Position numbers and translations under genes: made by a program. Below are positions 14,974-23,333 of a DNA stretch of 64,000 nucleotides, piece after piece. The stretch comes from a virus. Positions within the stretch are counted from its first letter, which is position 1; each line of letters begins with the position of its first letter. The notes under the pieces were generated by a model. It made no database searches. It was given only the letters and a program-made list of their open reading frames with translations, and was not told the origin of the DNA. The stretch covers positions 1-64,000 of the IMG/VR virus record IMGVR_UViG_3300045747_000583. One strand, given 5' to 3'.

Positions 14974-15813
14974 TCAGACCGCCGACGGGTCGTTCAGGGC
15001 CTGCAGCCAGGTCATGCCGCGGTCAAGCAGGACCTGCCACGTGGCGTTCCCGTCCTTGACCTCTTGCCAGGAGTTCCCGACCTTCGTCATCTGCGCGACG
15101 TCCGGCTCGGCTGCGACGGCATAGGGCAGCACCCAGCGCCGCTCCGGCCGACGGACGTCCGGTATGACTCGACTGATCGAGACGTCCCCGATCTGGGCGT
15201 AGAACATCGCGTGCTCGGGGTCGGCCTCCTCGGGGATCCGGACCAGCACGACTCGGCCGGAGCTGAGGATGGCGCGCAGCGCCTCCGCTTCGTTGGCCGT
15301 GTGCGTGAGCACCTCGAAGGAACCGGAGGCGCTGGAGCGGACCCCGCCGACCGCGACACGGTCGGGTCTCCCGATCACGTCGAAGACCACCCCGCGAGCG
15401 GTGAGCGTCTGGTCCTGCGACCCGTACGACCAGGTGCCGACCGCCTCGAGCCCGGGGTTGACCGGGTCGTTGACCACGACTGGGTAGCAGCCCGCAGGCG
15501 AGCTCGGGAACGGCATCGTGATGTCGATCGTAGCCGAGTGGTCGATGGCGTCGACGGTGTACGTCACGTCGTAGTAGGTGATCCCGCCGAGGCGCGGGGC
15601 CGCGTCGGCGATCACTAGCACGTCGTTCCCGGAGACGGCCTCGGCGTTCGCGTTCGCGAGCGTCTGCGCGGTCAGCCGCTGGTTGTCACGCCGCTTGATC
15701 GTGATGACGGTCGGCTGGTTGGAGGCAGTGGTCGCGATGATCCGGACCGAGCCCTGAGTGGCGGGCTCCACCAGGACGTTGCCGTAGACACCGATGACTG
15801 CTGAGCTGCTCAC
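14974..15813 (-). CDS. Distal tail protein (Dit-like, 279 aa)
   Basis: ATG 15813 overlaps the tape-measure stop (ATGA). Position immediately after the tape measure is the standard place of the distal tail protein. The sequence is beta-rich (YYDVTYTVDAIDHSATIDIT, GSFEVLTHTANEAEALRAIL) and ends with a helical WQEVKDGNATWQVLLDRG tail. No catalytic motif is present. The Dit assignment rests mainly on gene order. Confidence 0.65.
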   Translation of the reverse strand: MSSSAVIGVYGNVLVEPATQGSVRIIATTASNQPTVITIKRRDNQRLTAQTLANANAEAVSGNDVLVIADAAPRLGGITYYDVTYTVDAIDHSATIDITMPFPSSPAGCYPVVVNDPVNPGLEAVGTWSYGSQDQTLTARGVVFDVIGRPDRVAVGGVRSSASGSFEVLTHTANEAEALRAILSSGRVVLVRIPEEADPEHAMFYAQIGDVSISRVIPDVRRPERRWVLPYAVAAEPDVAQMTKVGNSWQEVKDGNATWQVLLDRGMTWLQALNDPSAV

Positions 15814-18800
15814 AGCTGACCCACCCCGACCCTGGCGTAGACGGCGTTCCGCGCGGCGGCGCTGCTCCCGCGGTCGACCTCTACCTTCACGATGTCGGTG
15901 AGCTCGCGGTCGCCGATGAAGACCCGGACCTCTCCGACTCCCCCTCCCGTGAGTGCCGCGATCAGCGCCCTGTCACGGTTGCTCAGGCCGTTCTGGTCGA
16001 GCGGCTCGACGCGCTCCGGCCGACCCGCCTCGGCGATCGTTGCCAGCACGCCCCCAGGACGCGGGAAGACGGTACCACCGGCGGCGAGCCGAGGGATCGT
16101 CGGGATATCCGGTCCGGGGACGTTGTTCAGGATGTCGATCGCGCCGTTCGCCTTGTCGATGATCCACTCGTTGATCCAGTCCTTGATCGAGTTGAAGGCG
16201 CCCTTCACCCCGTTAGAGACGGTGGTCCAGACGGCTCCGAGCACCTTGCCAAGACCCTCCCAGATCCCCTTGACCTGGTTGTATACGACCTGGAACGCCG
16301 TGCGGATCGGGTCTAGCGCTGTCCCGATCGCGCTGGTGATCGTGGACCAGACCCCGCTGATGAACGTGCCGATCCTCCCGAACCAGGTCGAGGCCCAGGT
16401 CCAGATCGATCGGAACACCCCGCCGATCCACCCGGCGACTGTACTGATCCGCGCCCAGATCCAGCCGAAGACGGTCGAGACCACGGTCCAGACGGCGTTC
16501 CAGACGGTGCTGGCGACCTTGAACATGATCTGGAACCAGATCCCGATCATGGTGACGACCTTCCCGACGATCGCGTAGATCGCCTGGAACACCCACGAGA
16601 CGACACCCCACATGGCCTGGAAGGCCCCGACGAGTACGGTCCCGATGAACTTCCCGACCTCGAACAGGACGTTCCACATCGCCGTGACGATCGGCACCAC
16701 GTAGTCGCGGATCCAGCCGAACACGGTGACGGTGATGGCCCACAGCGCCTTGAACGCAGCGACCAGCACGTTGACGATGAACTTCCCGACCTCGAACAGG
16801 ACGTTCCAGACGTTCCGGAGGATCGGGATCAGCGTGCCCGTGATCCAGCCGAAGACCGCCGTGAGGACGGCCCACCAGATCTTGAAGGCCCCGACCAGGA
16901 CCCCTCCGACAAACTTCGCAACGGTGACCAGGATCGGGAAGACGTTATCTCGGATCCAGCCGAAGACGCTCTGGATGATCGGGAGCGCGGTGTCCTGGAA
17001 CCAGGCCCAGACCGACTGCATCTTCTCCCACATCCAGAGGGCACCAGCTACGATCACTTCCCACGCCTTGTCGATCGCGGCGCGGAACCAGTCGACGTTG
17101 TTGTAGGCCCAGATCAGCCCGGCGATGAGCGCGGCGATCGCGGCGGCGATCACGATCAGCCATCCGACGCTGATCCCGAGCGCGGCAGACAGTGCCGCCA
17201 CGGCTGGGATCACGATCGACCGGATGACCGTCGTTGCGATCCACTGCAGCAGACCGCCGACAAGCTTGAGTACCCCGCCGAACCCGGGGATGAAGCTGAC
17301 CGCCTTGAGGAACGCGAAGATCGAGAGTGTCCACCCGGCGATCTGCCCGATGACTGGGGCGGCCAGGATCTTTGCCAGCACGGTGAAGACCGTCTGCAGG
17401 GCGGTGGTGAACGCGCCGAGCGCCCCGCTCTTTCCCATCTGCTCGAAGAAGTCGCCGATCGAGGCGAACAGCGCGCTCAGCCCTGGTCCGGCGTTGCTGA
17501 ACGCTTTCGCGATCTGGACCAGTGTCGGGAGGATCTGCGTGCGGATCGTCTTGATGAACTCGATCGTACCCTTGTTCCCGCCCCCGGTCATGCCTTCACC
17601 CAGCAGCCGGAACACGTCGCCGATCAAGCCGTTGAACTCGTGCACCACGGGGAGCGCGTCGGCGAACCACTTCGACATCTTGTTCTTCCCGCCGACCGAG
17701 CTCGTCCAGGTCGCCCACTTCAGCGTCAGCGCCTCGATCCGATCGAGCAGCGTCTGCCCGGCCGGAGAGGCGGCCTTGAGAACGTCCCAGATCGCGTAGA
17801 AGACGTTGTGGAAGATCCGCCCGAGTTGGCTCGCGCTCTTGCCAGCTCGCTCCATGAACGCAGCGAGCTTGCCGTTGGCCTCGCCGTTCTTCGCGGCGAG
17901 GTTCGCACCGACCGCGAGCTTCTCGACCCACTTCCCGAACTGCTCGGTGAGCGGTCGGGCGGCGGAGAGCAGGATGACCGCCGTGTCGGCGATCGCGACG
18001 AACGCTGTGCCGAAGCTGCGCAGGGCGTTGTTGTTGCCCTTCATCACGTTTGCGAGCCGGGCCTGGAACAGCGGGTTCTCCGTCATCGCGGCGAACTGGC
18101 CCGAGATGCGCCCGACGATCCGGCCAGTCTGGACGAGCCGAGCCTGCATCGTCGGGAGCACCGCGTCGGTGATCCGGGTCAGCGACTGCCCGAAGACCGG
18201 CAGCACCTCGCGCTGGATCGCCTGCCCGACCTTCGACCACTCCTTCCCGATCGCGGAGGTGACCTCCTTGAACCGGTCGAGCATCGGGCCCTTCGTCTTG
18301 AGTGCGAGCATCACGGCGCCGATGCCTGTGCCCAGCGCCAGGAACGAGCTCGCCCCGACGAGGGCCGCTCCGGCGAACGCCGGACCGAGGGCCGAGACGA
18401 GCGAGATCGTCGCGGCCACGTAGGACCCGACGATCTTGAGCGCCCCGCCGATCAGCGGGAGAGCGAACCCGGCTAGCGCCAGCAGCTTCGGCAGCGGGAT
18501 CTTCTTGACCCCGTCAGCGATCGACGCCCCGAGCTTTGACCCGCCGCTAGGCGGCTTGTTCGCGCGGTTCCAGAAGGCCCGGGCGATCCGGTCGCCGAGC
18601 CCGCTGACCTGTCTAGTCAGGCCAGCGCTGATCCGCCCGGTGAACCGGCGCGCCCAGCCTGCAGCGCGAGCCGCCGTGCTCCGCTCGTACCCGTCGTGGA
18701 ACCAGCCGCCAGCGCGGTCGCCGAGCCCGCTCATCTTGGTCTTGAGGCGAGCGCCGATCCGGTCGGGGATCTTCTCGAACGCCTTGGTGATCCCGTCGTT

Positions 18801-18974
18801 CTTTCCGATCCCCTTGGCCGCCCCGTCGCCTATCGAGTCGCCGACCTTCTCGCCCGACTTCTCCAGGCTGGGGGCCGCCTTCTTGACGCCATCGTCGACT
18901 GAGTCGCCGATCTGCTTGTCGAGACCCTTGGTGATCGCCTTGATCACGACGTATGCCGTGCCGACCACAGCCAC
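15810..18974 (-). CDS. Tape measure protein (1054 aa)
   Basis: Long helical protein with an N-terminal KQIGDSVDDGVKKA region, several hydrophobic segments at about residues 155-215 and 560-640, and a tryptophan-rich quasi-repeat between residues 640 and 960 in which VFGWI, WNVLFEVGKFI and LVGAFK/Q recur about every 45-50 residues. The C-terminal 100 residues include PRLAAGG and a globular end. At about 0.15 nm per residue the tail would be near 160 nm. It follows the tail-chaperone genes and precedes the Dit gene, the normal siphovirus order. Confidence 0.93.
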   Translation of the reverse strand: MAVVGTAYVVIKAITKGLDKQIGDSVDDGVKKAAPSLEKSGEKVGDSIGDGAAKGIGKNDGITKAFEKIPDRIGARLKTKMSGLGDRAGGWFHDGYERSTAARAAGWARRFTGRISAGLTRQVSGLGDRIARAFWNRANKPPSGGSKLGASIADGVKKIPLPKLLALAGFALPLIGGALKIVGSYVAATISLVSALGPAFAGAALVGASSFLALGTGIGAVMLALKTKGPMLDRFKEVTSAIGKEWSKVGQAIQREVLPVFGQSLTRITDAVLPTMQARLVQTGRIVGRISGQFAAMTENPLFQARLANVMKGNNNALRSFGTAFVAIADTAVILLSAARPLTEQFGKWVEKLAVGANLAAKNGEANGKLAAFMERAGKSASQLGRIFHNVFYAIWDVLKAASPAGQTLLDRIEALTLKWATWTSSVGGKNKMSKWFADALPVVHEFNGLIGDVFRLLGEGMTGGGNKGTIEFIKTIRTQILPTLVQIAKAFSNAGPGLSALFASIGDFFEQMGKSGALGAFTTALQTVFTVLAKILAAPVIGQIAGWTLSIFAFLKAVSFIPGFGGVLKLVGGLLQWIATTVIRSIVIPAVAALSAALGISVGWLIVIAAAIAALIAGLIWAYNNVDWFRAAIDKAWEVIVAGALWMWEKMQSVWAWFQDTALPIIQSVFGWIRDNVFPILVTVAKFVGGVLVGAFKIWWAVLTAVFGWITGTLIPILRNVWNVLFEVGKFIVNVLVAAFKALWAITVTVFGWIRDYVVPIVTAMWNVLFEVGKFIGTVLVGAFQAMWGVVSWVFQAIYAIVGKVVTMIGIWFQIMFKVASTVWNAVWTVVSTVFGWIWARISTVAGWIGGVFRSIWTWASTWFGRIGTFISGVWSTITSAIGTALDPIRTAFQVVYNQVKGIWEGLGKVLGAVWTTVSNGVKGAFNSIKDWINEWIIDKANGAIDILNNVPGPDIPTIPRLAAGGTVFPRPGGVLATIAEAGRPERVEPLDQNGLSNRDRALIAALTGGGVGEVRVFIGDRELTDIVKVEVDRGSSAAARNAVYARVGVGQL

Positions 18975-18979
18975 TCAGT

Positions 18980-19309
18980 TCACCTCCCGCCAATGACGCC
19001 CACGGGCCGCTCGCGCAGTCCGGGGATGGGGCTGACCTCGTCGATCGCTGCCGCCTCCTCGTCGAGGAGGCAGTATTCCTCGGTCTGCAGCCGGACCTTG
19101 GCCTTGGCCTGCGCCACCTCCTTCTCGTCGGTGGACAGCTCCTCAATCATGGCCGCGACGGTGTTCAGAAGCCGGGCAGGGGAGAGCTCTCGTAGGTCGA
19201 GACCTCGGAGGGTGCAACGACCGTCAGCCCAGGCCCACTCGGCTGCAAGCCAGCCAAGGAGAGCGAGGACGGCCCGGTAGGGCGCTCGGTGTACTGCTCG
19301 CTCATCCAC
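18980..19309 (-). CDS. Tail assembly chaperone, second frame (likely frameshift product)
   Basis: This frame is in the -1 register relative to the upstream chaperone and overlaps its 3' end by about 145 bases. It has no good start with a ribosome-binding site after the upstream stop (only ATG 19150). That is the layout of lambda G/T-type tail chaperones, where a -1 frameshift makes a longer fusion. Visible motifs are RAVLALLGWLAAEWAW and AAMIEELSTDEKEVAQAK. I found no canonical X-XXY-YYZ slippery heptamer in the overlap, so the shift site is unknown. Confidence 0.65.
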   Translation of the reverse strand: MDERAVHRAPYRAVLALLGWLAAEWAWADGRCTLRGLDLRELSPARLLNTVAAMIEELSTDEKEVAQAKAKVRLQTEEYCLLDEEAAAIDEVSPIPGLRERPVGVIGGR

Positions 19310-19593
19310 CCGGCGAGCTCACCGAGTTGCTCGGGGCCGAGGCCGGACCGGGGGTTGGACGCGACGCGGTCGAACTCGGCCCAGTCCTCGGGGGTGACGA
19401 CGGCCTTGAGGAAGTCGAGCACGGCGACTGCCGACTCGGCTCCGCCCTGGGTCGTCGCGGCCACGAACTTCAGCAGCTGCATGCCCGAGACCTCGGGGAC
19501 GATGTGGAAGAGGCTCCCGTTGAGCTCAAAGGGGATCGGCTCCGGGACTTCCTCACGATAGAACGAGAAGGTCTTGCGTGCGGGTAGACTCAT
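19165..19593 (-). CDS. Tail assembly chaperone, first frame (142 aa)
   Basis: ATG 19593 has AGGAGG 8 bases upstream and was preferred over an ATG ten codons earlier. Residues 5-100 match actinophage G-type chaperones: SFYREEVPEPIPFELNG, LKFVAATTQG, AVLDFLKAVVTPEDWAEFDRV, and a C-terminal EQYTERPTGPSSLSL followed by a Pro/Ser-rich tail. These proteins coat the tape measure during tail assembly and are absent from the virion. It sits just upstream of the tape measure. Confidence 0.85.
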   Translation of the reverse strand: MSLPARKTFSFYREEVPEPIPFELNGSLFHIVPEVSGMQLLKFVAATTQGGAESAVAVLDFLKAVVTPEDWAEFDRVASNPRSGLGPEQLGELAGWMSEQYTERPTGPSSLSLAGLQPSGPGLTVVAPSEVSTYESSPLPGF

Positions 19594-19621
19594 CGGTTCC
19601 GCCTCCTGGTAGGTTGGGGAC

Positions 19622-19630
19622 ATTCTATCA
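19622..19630 (-). promoter_or_regulatory. Possible internal promoter before the tail chaperone
   Basis: TGA-TAGAAT, an extended -10 whose TGA is also the stop codon of the upstream gene. TGGCTG lies 18 bases upstream. The leader to ATG 19593 is about 22 bases. Only one feature (the -10) is strong. Confidence 0.35.
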
Positions 19631-20080
19631 GCGGACGGCGTCGGGCAGCCATCGGCTGATGTACTTTAGGGCAGGGTTGCCCGGGTGATTGACTCGAGTG
19701 GTCACGACGACAGCGCCGATCCGGCGCCAGAAGAAGCGCAGCGCCTTCGCGTGCCGCGGTCGGATCACGTGCGCGGAGGTGCCCTCATGTTGGAACTCCG
19801 CGTAGCCCTTCCTTCCGGTCGGGCTCGGGTTCGCCCCGACCCAGGCCTCGAGCTGGTCGGGCTTGGCCGGAGCGCGCACTGTCTTGATGCTCGTCTTGAG
19901 CGCCCCCGGCACGCGGAGCACGGGCGCTGGGTCGCGCGGGTCGTGCCGGTAGATCGGTGCGGACTCCCGGGCCCGGAACTCGAGGGTGCGCAGTCTGCGC
20001 TGAAAGTCACGCCCGACTGGCCCCTCCCAGCCGGTGAAGCGCTCGTACTCGGCCCTGTTCAGCACGAAGACCACCATCAT
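19628..20080 (-). CDS. HK97 gp10-like head-tail/tail-completion protein (150 aa)
   Basis: The sequence has an N-terminal helix (FQRRLRTLEFRARESAPIY) and PVLRVPGALKTSIKTV, followed by GYAEFQHEGTSAHVIRPRHAKALRF. The pattern of a helical arm, then an F-QH-GT-H.I.P..AKALRF block, is the hallmark of HK97 gp10-type tail-component proteins. It lies between a tail-terminator-like gene and the tail chaperones. A double ATG (20080 and 20077) is present; the first is used. Confidence 0.82.
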   Translation of the reverse strand: MMVVFVLNRAEYERFTGWEGPVGRDFQRRLRTLEFRARESAPIYRHDPRDPAPVLRVPGALKTSIKTVRAPAKPDQLEAWVGANPSPTGRKGYAEFQHEGTSAHVIRPRHAKALRFFWRRIGAVVVTTRVNHPGNPALKYISRWLPDAVR

Positions 20081-20574
20081 AGGCCCCAGGGGTTCATCGT
20101 CACGGAGGTGGTCACGGCGACCAGGCCGCCTTCGGTCTGCTGGAACGTGAGGTTCACCTGCGGGAAGCCGGTGAGCCGTGTCCCGGCCAGGGCGGCAGCT
20201 GCCCCGGTCAGGACGGCGGCGTCAGCCGACATCTGGACCATGTCGGCCTCGATCATGTCTGGTGTGGGCGGGAGCTGGCCTCGAGGCCCGACGGGCATCT
20301 CGCACGCCCTGCGTACGATCGCGCACCCGACCGTGACGTTCCAGACCGCCGGGATCGGCGCGAGGTCGGACATCGGGTTCTGGTCGGCCCCGACGATCCC
20401 GGTACCGGCGTTGATGAGTGTGACCGCGACCTCCTCGCAGTCGTAGACGACGCCCCCAGCAGTGAGCAGCTGACGCTCCGGCAGTAGCACCCCGAGCTCA
20501 TCGGCGGAGGTCAGAATCGCTGCGAGCACGGCTCGCGCGGCTCTCTCGAGCTCGTCGGCCTCAAGCGCGGCCAC
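20077..20574 (-). CDS. Tail terminator / tail-completion-like protein (165 aa)
   Basis: GTG 20574 is preceded by AGAGG at a 6-base spacing. The fold looks alpha/beta with an N-terminal helix (LEADELERAARAVLAAIL), a central DCEEVAVTLIN strand and a C-terminal FQQTEGGLVAVTTSV strand. Position between the connector/fibre block and the gp10-like gene matches the tail-terminator slot of related phages. No sequence motif proves the assignment. Confidence 0.55.
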   Translation of the reverse strand: MAALEADELERAARAVLAAILTSADELGVLLPERQLLTAGGVVYDCEEVAVTLINAGTGIVGADQNPMSDLAPIPAVWNVTVGCAIVRRACEMPVGPRGQLPPTPDMIEADMVQMSADAAVLTGAAAALAGTRLTGFPQVNLTFQQTEGGLVAVTTSVTMNPWGL

Positions 20575-20596
20575 GTTGCCCCTCTTTCCGGTCTAT

Positions 20597-20632
20597 CCCG
20601 GCTCCGTGCGGCCTGACGGGCGCGGAGCCGGG
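20597..20632 (-). terminator. Strong intergenic hairpin upstream of tail-completion genes
   Basis: A perfect 10-bp stem CCCGGCTCCG / CGGAGCCGGG with a 16-base loop lies in the 87-base gap after the gene ending at 20662. No U-run follows on the minus strand, so it may be a partial terminator, attenuator or RNA-processing hairpin. Confidence 0.45.
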
Positions 20633-20661
20633 TCGAGGTCTTTCGGAGGCCTTCGTGGGCC

Positions 20662-21252
20662 TCAGGTGACGACGACGTTCGCGCTCGGGAGCGAAGCCGC
20701 GCCAGCGCCGTGGGCGTTGATCGCGAAGACCCGGAGCTTGAAGGTCCCGGCGCCGGTCGGGACGGCGGCCTGAGTGAGGTCGGCGTCGCCCGTGTTTGCG
20801 ACCTCCTCGACCCAGGTCACGCCGTCGTCGACCGTCGAGTCGATCTTGTAGCCGACGATCACGCTGTGCCCGTCCGAGACCGGGGCGACCCAAGTCACAG
20901 CCGCAGTGCCCGATCCGTCGTCGACGCCAGTGACGGCGGTCGGCGCTCCCGGGACCGTCTCAGCCCAGCTGTCGACCGTGAAGTGCTCGGTGGCGACGTT
21001 GGCGCCCTGCGTCGCGGTCACTGTGTAGGTGCCGTTGTGGGCGTAGACGTGCGTCTTCTTCCCGGTGACGCCGGTCGCCTCGCTGGCGCCGTCGCCGTAG
21101 ACCATGGCAGTCACGGCCTTCGGCCGGACCTGGAAGACGACGGAGCCGTCGGCGCCGGAGAGGTCCGCAGACAGCGAGATCTCGATCTCGCCGTCGGGCA
21201 CGTCCTTGAACGGCGCGTAGGGGTCGTACTGGCGAGCGCGGGTGGAGACCAT
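20662..21252 (-). CDS. Major tail protein candidate with PKD-like and fibronectin-III domains (196 aa)
   Basis: Residues 1-100 resemble an Ig-like/PKD fold (VVFQVRPKAVTAMVYGDG, YAHNGTYTVTATQGAN). Residues 108-196 are a recognisable fibronectin type III domain: PGAPTAVTGVDDGSGTAAVTW, GYKIDSTVDDG and FKLRVFAINAHG. The gene sits between fibre/connector and tail-completion genes, the place of a major tail tube protein, and C-terminal FN3/Ig domains are common on tail tubes. It has its own hairpin-bounded unit and a TAGAAT -10 at 21284-21289. It could instead be a decoration protein. Confidence 0.55.
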   Translation of the reverse strand: MVSTRARQYDPYAPFKDVPDGEIEISLSADLSGADGSVVFQVRPKAVTAMVYGDGASEATGVTGKKTHVYAHNGTYTVTATQGANVATEHFTVDSWAETVPGAPTAVTGVDDGSGTAAVTWVAPVSDGHSVIVGYKIDSTVDDGVTWVEEVANTGDADLTQAAVPTGAGTFKLRVFAINAHGAGAASLPSANVVVT

Positions 21253-21315
21253 GACGGCTGCCTTTCGTGGTCGGTTGGTTCGGATTCTACGCCAAGGGGG
21301 AGCCTCGGCGGTAGT

Positions 21316-21429
21316 TCACATCGCGAGGCCCCAGTTCTCGACGACCGCGGCGGGTGGTGTGCCACCTGAGAGGGCGACGTCGAAGGTGGCGACCCCGTTA
21401 TCACGCAAGGTGACGTCGAAGGTGGCCAT
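21316..21429 (-). CDS. Very small protein (37 aa)
   Basis: ATG 21429 overlaps the TGA of the upstream 634-residue gene (TGATG) and TGA ends at 21316. The product has two short similar strands (TFDVTLRDNG and TFDVALSGGT) and ends with VVENWGLAM. The coupled start, GC-rich codons and its place in the gap suggest a real gene. A phage virion minor protein is possible. No family is recognised. Confidence 0.55.
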   Translation of the reverse strand: MATFDVTLRDNGVATFDVALSGGTPPAAVVENWGLAM

Positions 21430-23333
21430 CAGGCCGCCGTCCCCGCCTCGGAGCGGCCTAGGTGCGTGCCGTCCTCGCGGGCGCTGACGAACACCGGCTC
21501 GACGTTGTCGTACCAGGTCATCGAGTAGGAGCCGTCCCCGACGCGGGTGGTGGCCGCGACGATCTCACCTGTCGCGTCGCGGTGGACCTCCAGCGTGACC
21601 GTTCCTCCCGCGGATCCGGTGACGGCCCCTGCCACCGCGTAGCTGATCGTGTGGTACGTCATGAGCAGGTTGAGGCAGTACAGCCCCTGGCCGGTGATCG
21701 GACCGTTGTAGATGACCCAGCGCCGCGCGGTCTCGATGTCGAGTCGACCACTGTTGTCGCCCGGCCAGCGCTTGAAGAAGTCCTTGATCTGGCCGTAGAA
21801 GCTGAACAGCCCGGCCTCCTGGTCGCCGTGCACGACGTCCTTGTAGGCGACCAGCCACTGCACGCCGCCCTCAGCCGCCGTCTTCTCGAGCAGGCAGGTC
21901 AGCGAGGACATGAACGCCGTGCCGTTCGCGTTGACCTCCAGCCGCACGCCGAGCGCGGTCATGTAGTACGTGGTCTCCGGGATCACCGGAGCGACTGCCG
22001 CGGTGACCTTGGAGGTCTGGGTGGCGACGCCGTCGAAGGTCGTGGGGCCCAGATTCCACAGCACGGTGTGGTTCGCCGCCCCGTAGCCCTGCGTCGGCTT
22101 GGACGCGGTGTAGTTCACGATCCAGAATCCCGACAGGGACCAACCCAGGTCCAGGACGTCAGAACGGTAGGCGTCGAAGATGAGCGAGTTCCTCCCCCGC
22201 GCCAGGGTGAGCGCGGCGTCGTTGCGGACCATCGCCCCGTTGCTGCCCGTGACAGTACCGGCGGCGTCCGTATAGGTGACGAAGGCGCCTGTTCCTACGC
22301 GGAACTGCAGCGTGGAGATGGCGGCGATCTGCGACCAGTGCGGGAAGAAGGAGATGGCCTTGGTGGTGATGCTGCCTGGTTCCTCGATGAACAGCTCGCG
22401 CGTGGTGCGCTGGTAGTCCGCCGAGGTGGTCCCGCCGATCGGGGAGTCGAAGTCGTTGGGCAGCATCACCGAGACGTAGACGTCGGTGGATGCGGAGGCG
22501 TCGAACTCGTAGGTCACCACCAACCACGCCTGGCAGTGGTTCATCCTGGCGACGTTGCTCCAGACGAACCAGCCCATCGAGGCGCTGGTGTTGAGCACGG
22601 CGGAGCAGTCCCACATGTAGCGGAACCAGTAGTCCGTGGCGAGCACCGCCGCGAACGGGCCCGAGGTGGCGGCAGCCGTTGCATCAAGCTGCTGGGTGAT
22701 CGTCAGAGACGTGGTGTTCGCGACGTTGGCGGCGTTACCCTGGATGACGACGTGAGTGGACCGGAAGACCTTGCTCGACTCGGGCAGCTCAGTCGAGAGG
22801 TTCGGGATCGTCGCTACGGCCGCCCCCGGCTTAGCTACGGCCAGGGCGCCGACCGGCCAGTTCAGCGGGATCCGCACCGTCTTGATCTGGGTGGTGCTGG
22901 TGTCATCGTACTCGTAGGTCACCGACAGTGAGACGCAGGCGTTGGACGCCCCCGGGACAGTGGAGACGCTGTCGAACAGGACCTGGGAGTCGAAGGTCAT
23001 CGAGGTGCCCGACCAGTTGGCGGTGAAGTGCGCCGTGAGGTCGACGCTGTGGAACACGATCAGGTCCTCGCCGGAGTTCGTGATCACGTTGGAGTTCGTG
23101 TGCGCGGTGTAGGCCGCTGCGCCCAGGCGGCACTGCAGCTGGCGGGTGGTGAGGTTGCCCGCGGCAGCCCCGGAGATGCTCGCAGAGACGGTGGCGACCA
23201 CCGACCGGAACGTCTTGGTCCCCGTCTCGGGCAAGTAGACGGTGGTCTGTGTGCAGGTCGTGAGCGTGTTGTCGACGATCGCGCCGTTGATCGTTGGGTG
23301 CGCGAACTCGACGGTCTTGAGTCGGGTAGTCAT
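21429..23333 (-). CDS. Large beta-rich virion protein, fibre partner (634 aa)
   Basis: ATG 23333 overlaps the end of the collagen-like gene (ATGA). The protein is almost wholly beta, with repeated blocks about 150 residues apart that share VTYEYD/VVTYEFD and FRSTHVV/FRSVVAT motifs (for example [18 protein letters not shown] and [17 protein letters not shown]), suggesting tandem copies of one beta-sandwich. The last 75 residues resemble a carboxypeptidase-regulatory-like domain ([17 protein letters not shown]). It probably assembles with the collagen-like fibre. Whether on the head or tail is unknown. Confidence 0.65.
   Translation of the reverse strand: MTTRLKTVEFAHPTINGAIVDNTLTTCTQTTVYLPETGTKTFRSVVATVSASISGAAAGNLTTRQLQCRLGAAAYTAHTNSNVITNSGEDLIVFHSVDLTAHFTANWSGTSMTFDSQVLFDSVSTVPGASNACVSLSVTYEYDDTSTTQIKTVRIPLNWPVGALAVAKPGAAVATIPNLSTELPESSKVFRSTHVVIQGNAANVANTTSLTITQQLDATAAATSGPFAAVLATDYWFRYMWDCSAVLNTSASMGWFVWSNVARMNHCQAWLVVTYEFDASASTDVYVSVMLPNDFDSPIGGTTSADYQRTTRELFIEEPGSITTKAISFFPHWSQIAAISTLQFRVGTGAFVTYTDAAGTVTGSNGAMVRNDAALTLARGRNSLIFDAYRSDVLDLGWSLSGFWIVNYTASKPTQGYGAANHTVLWNLGPTTFDGVATQTSKVTAAVAPVIPETTYYMTALGVRLEVNANGTAFMSSLTCLLEKTAAEGGVQWLVAYKDVVHGDQEAGLFSFYGQIKDFFKRWPGDNSGRLDIETARRWVIYNGPITGQGLYCLNLLMTYHTISYAVAGAVTGSAGGTVTLEVHRDATGEIVAATTRVGDGSYSMTWYDNVEPVFVSAREDGTHLGRSEAGTAA

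Noticed and set aside
20597-20632. The 10-bp hairpin as a classical rho-independent terminator
   Set aside because: No U-run follows on the transcribed strand, so it is described only as a strong hairpin.
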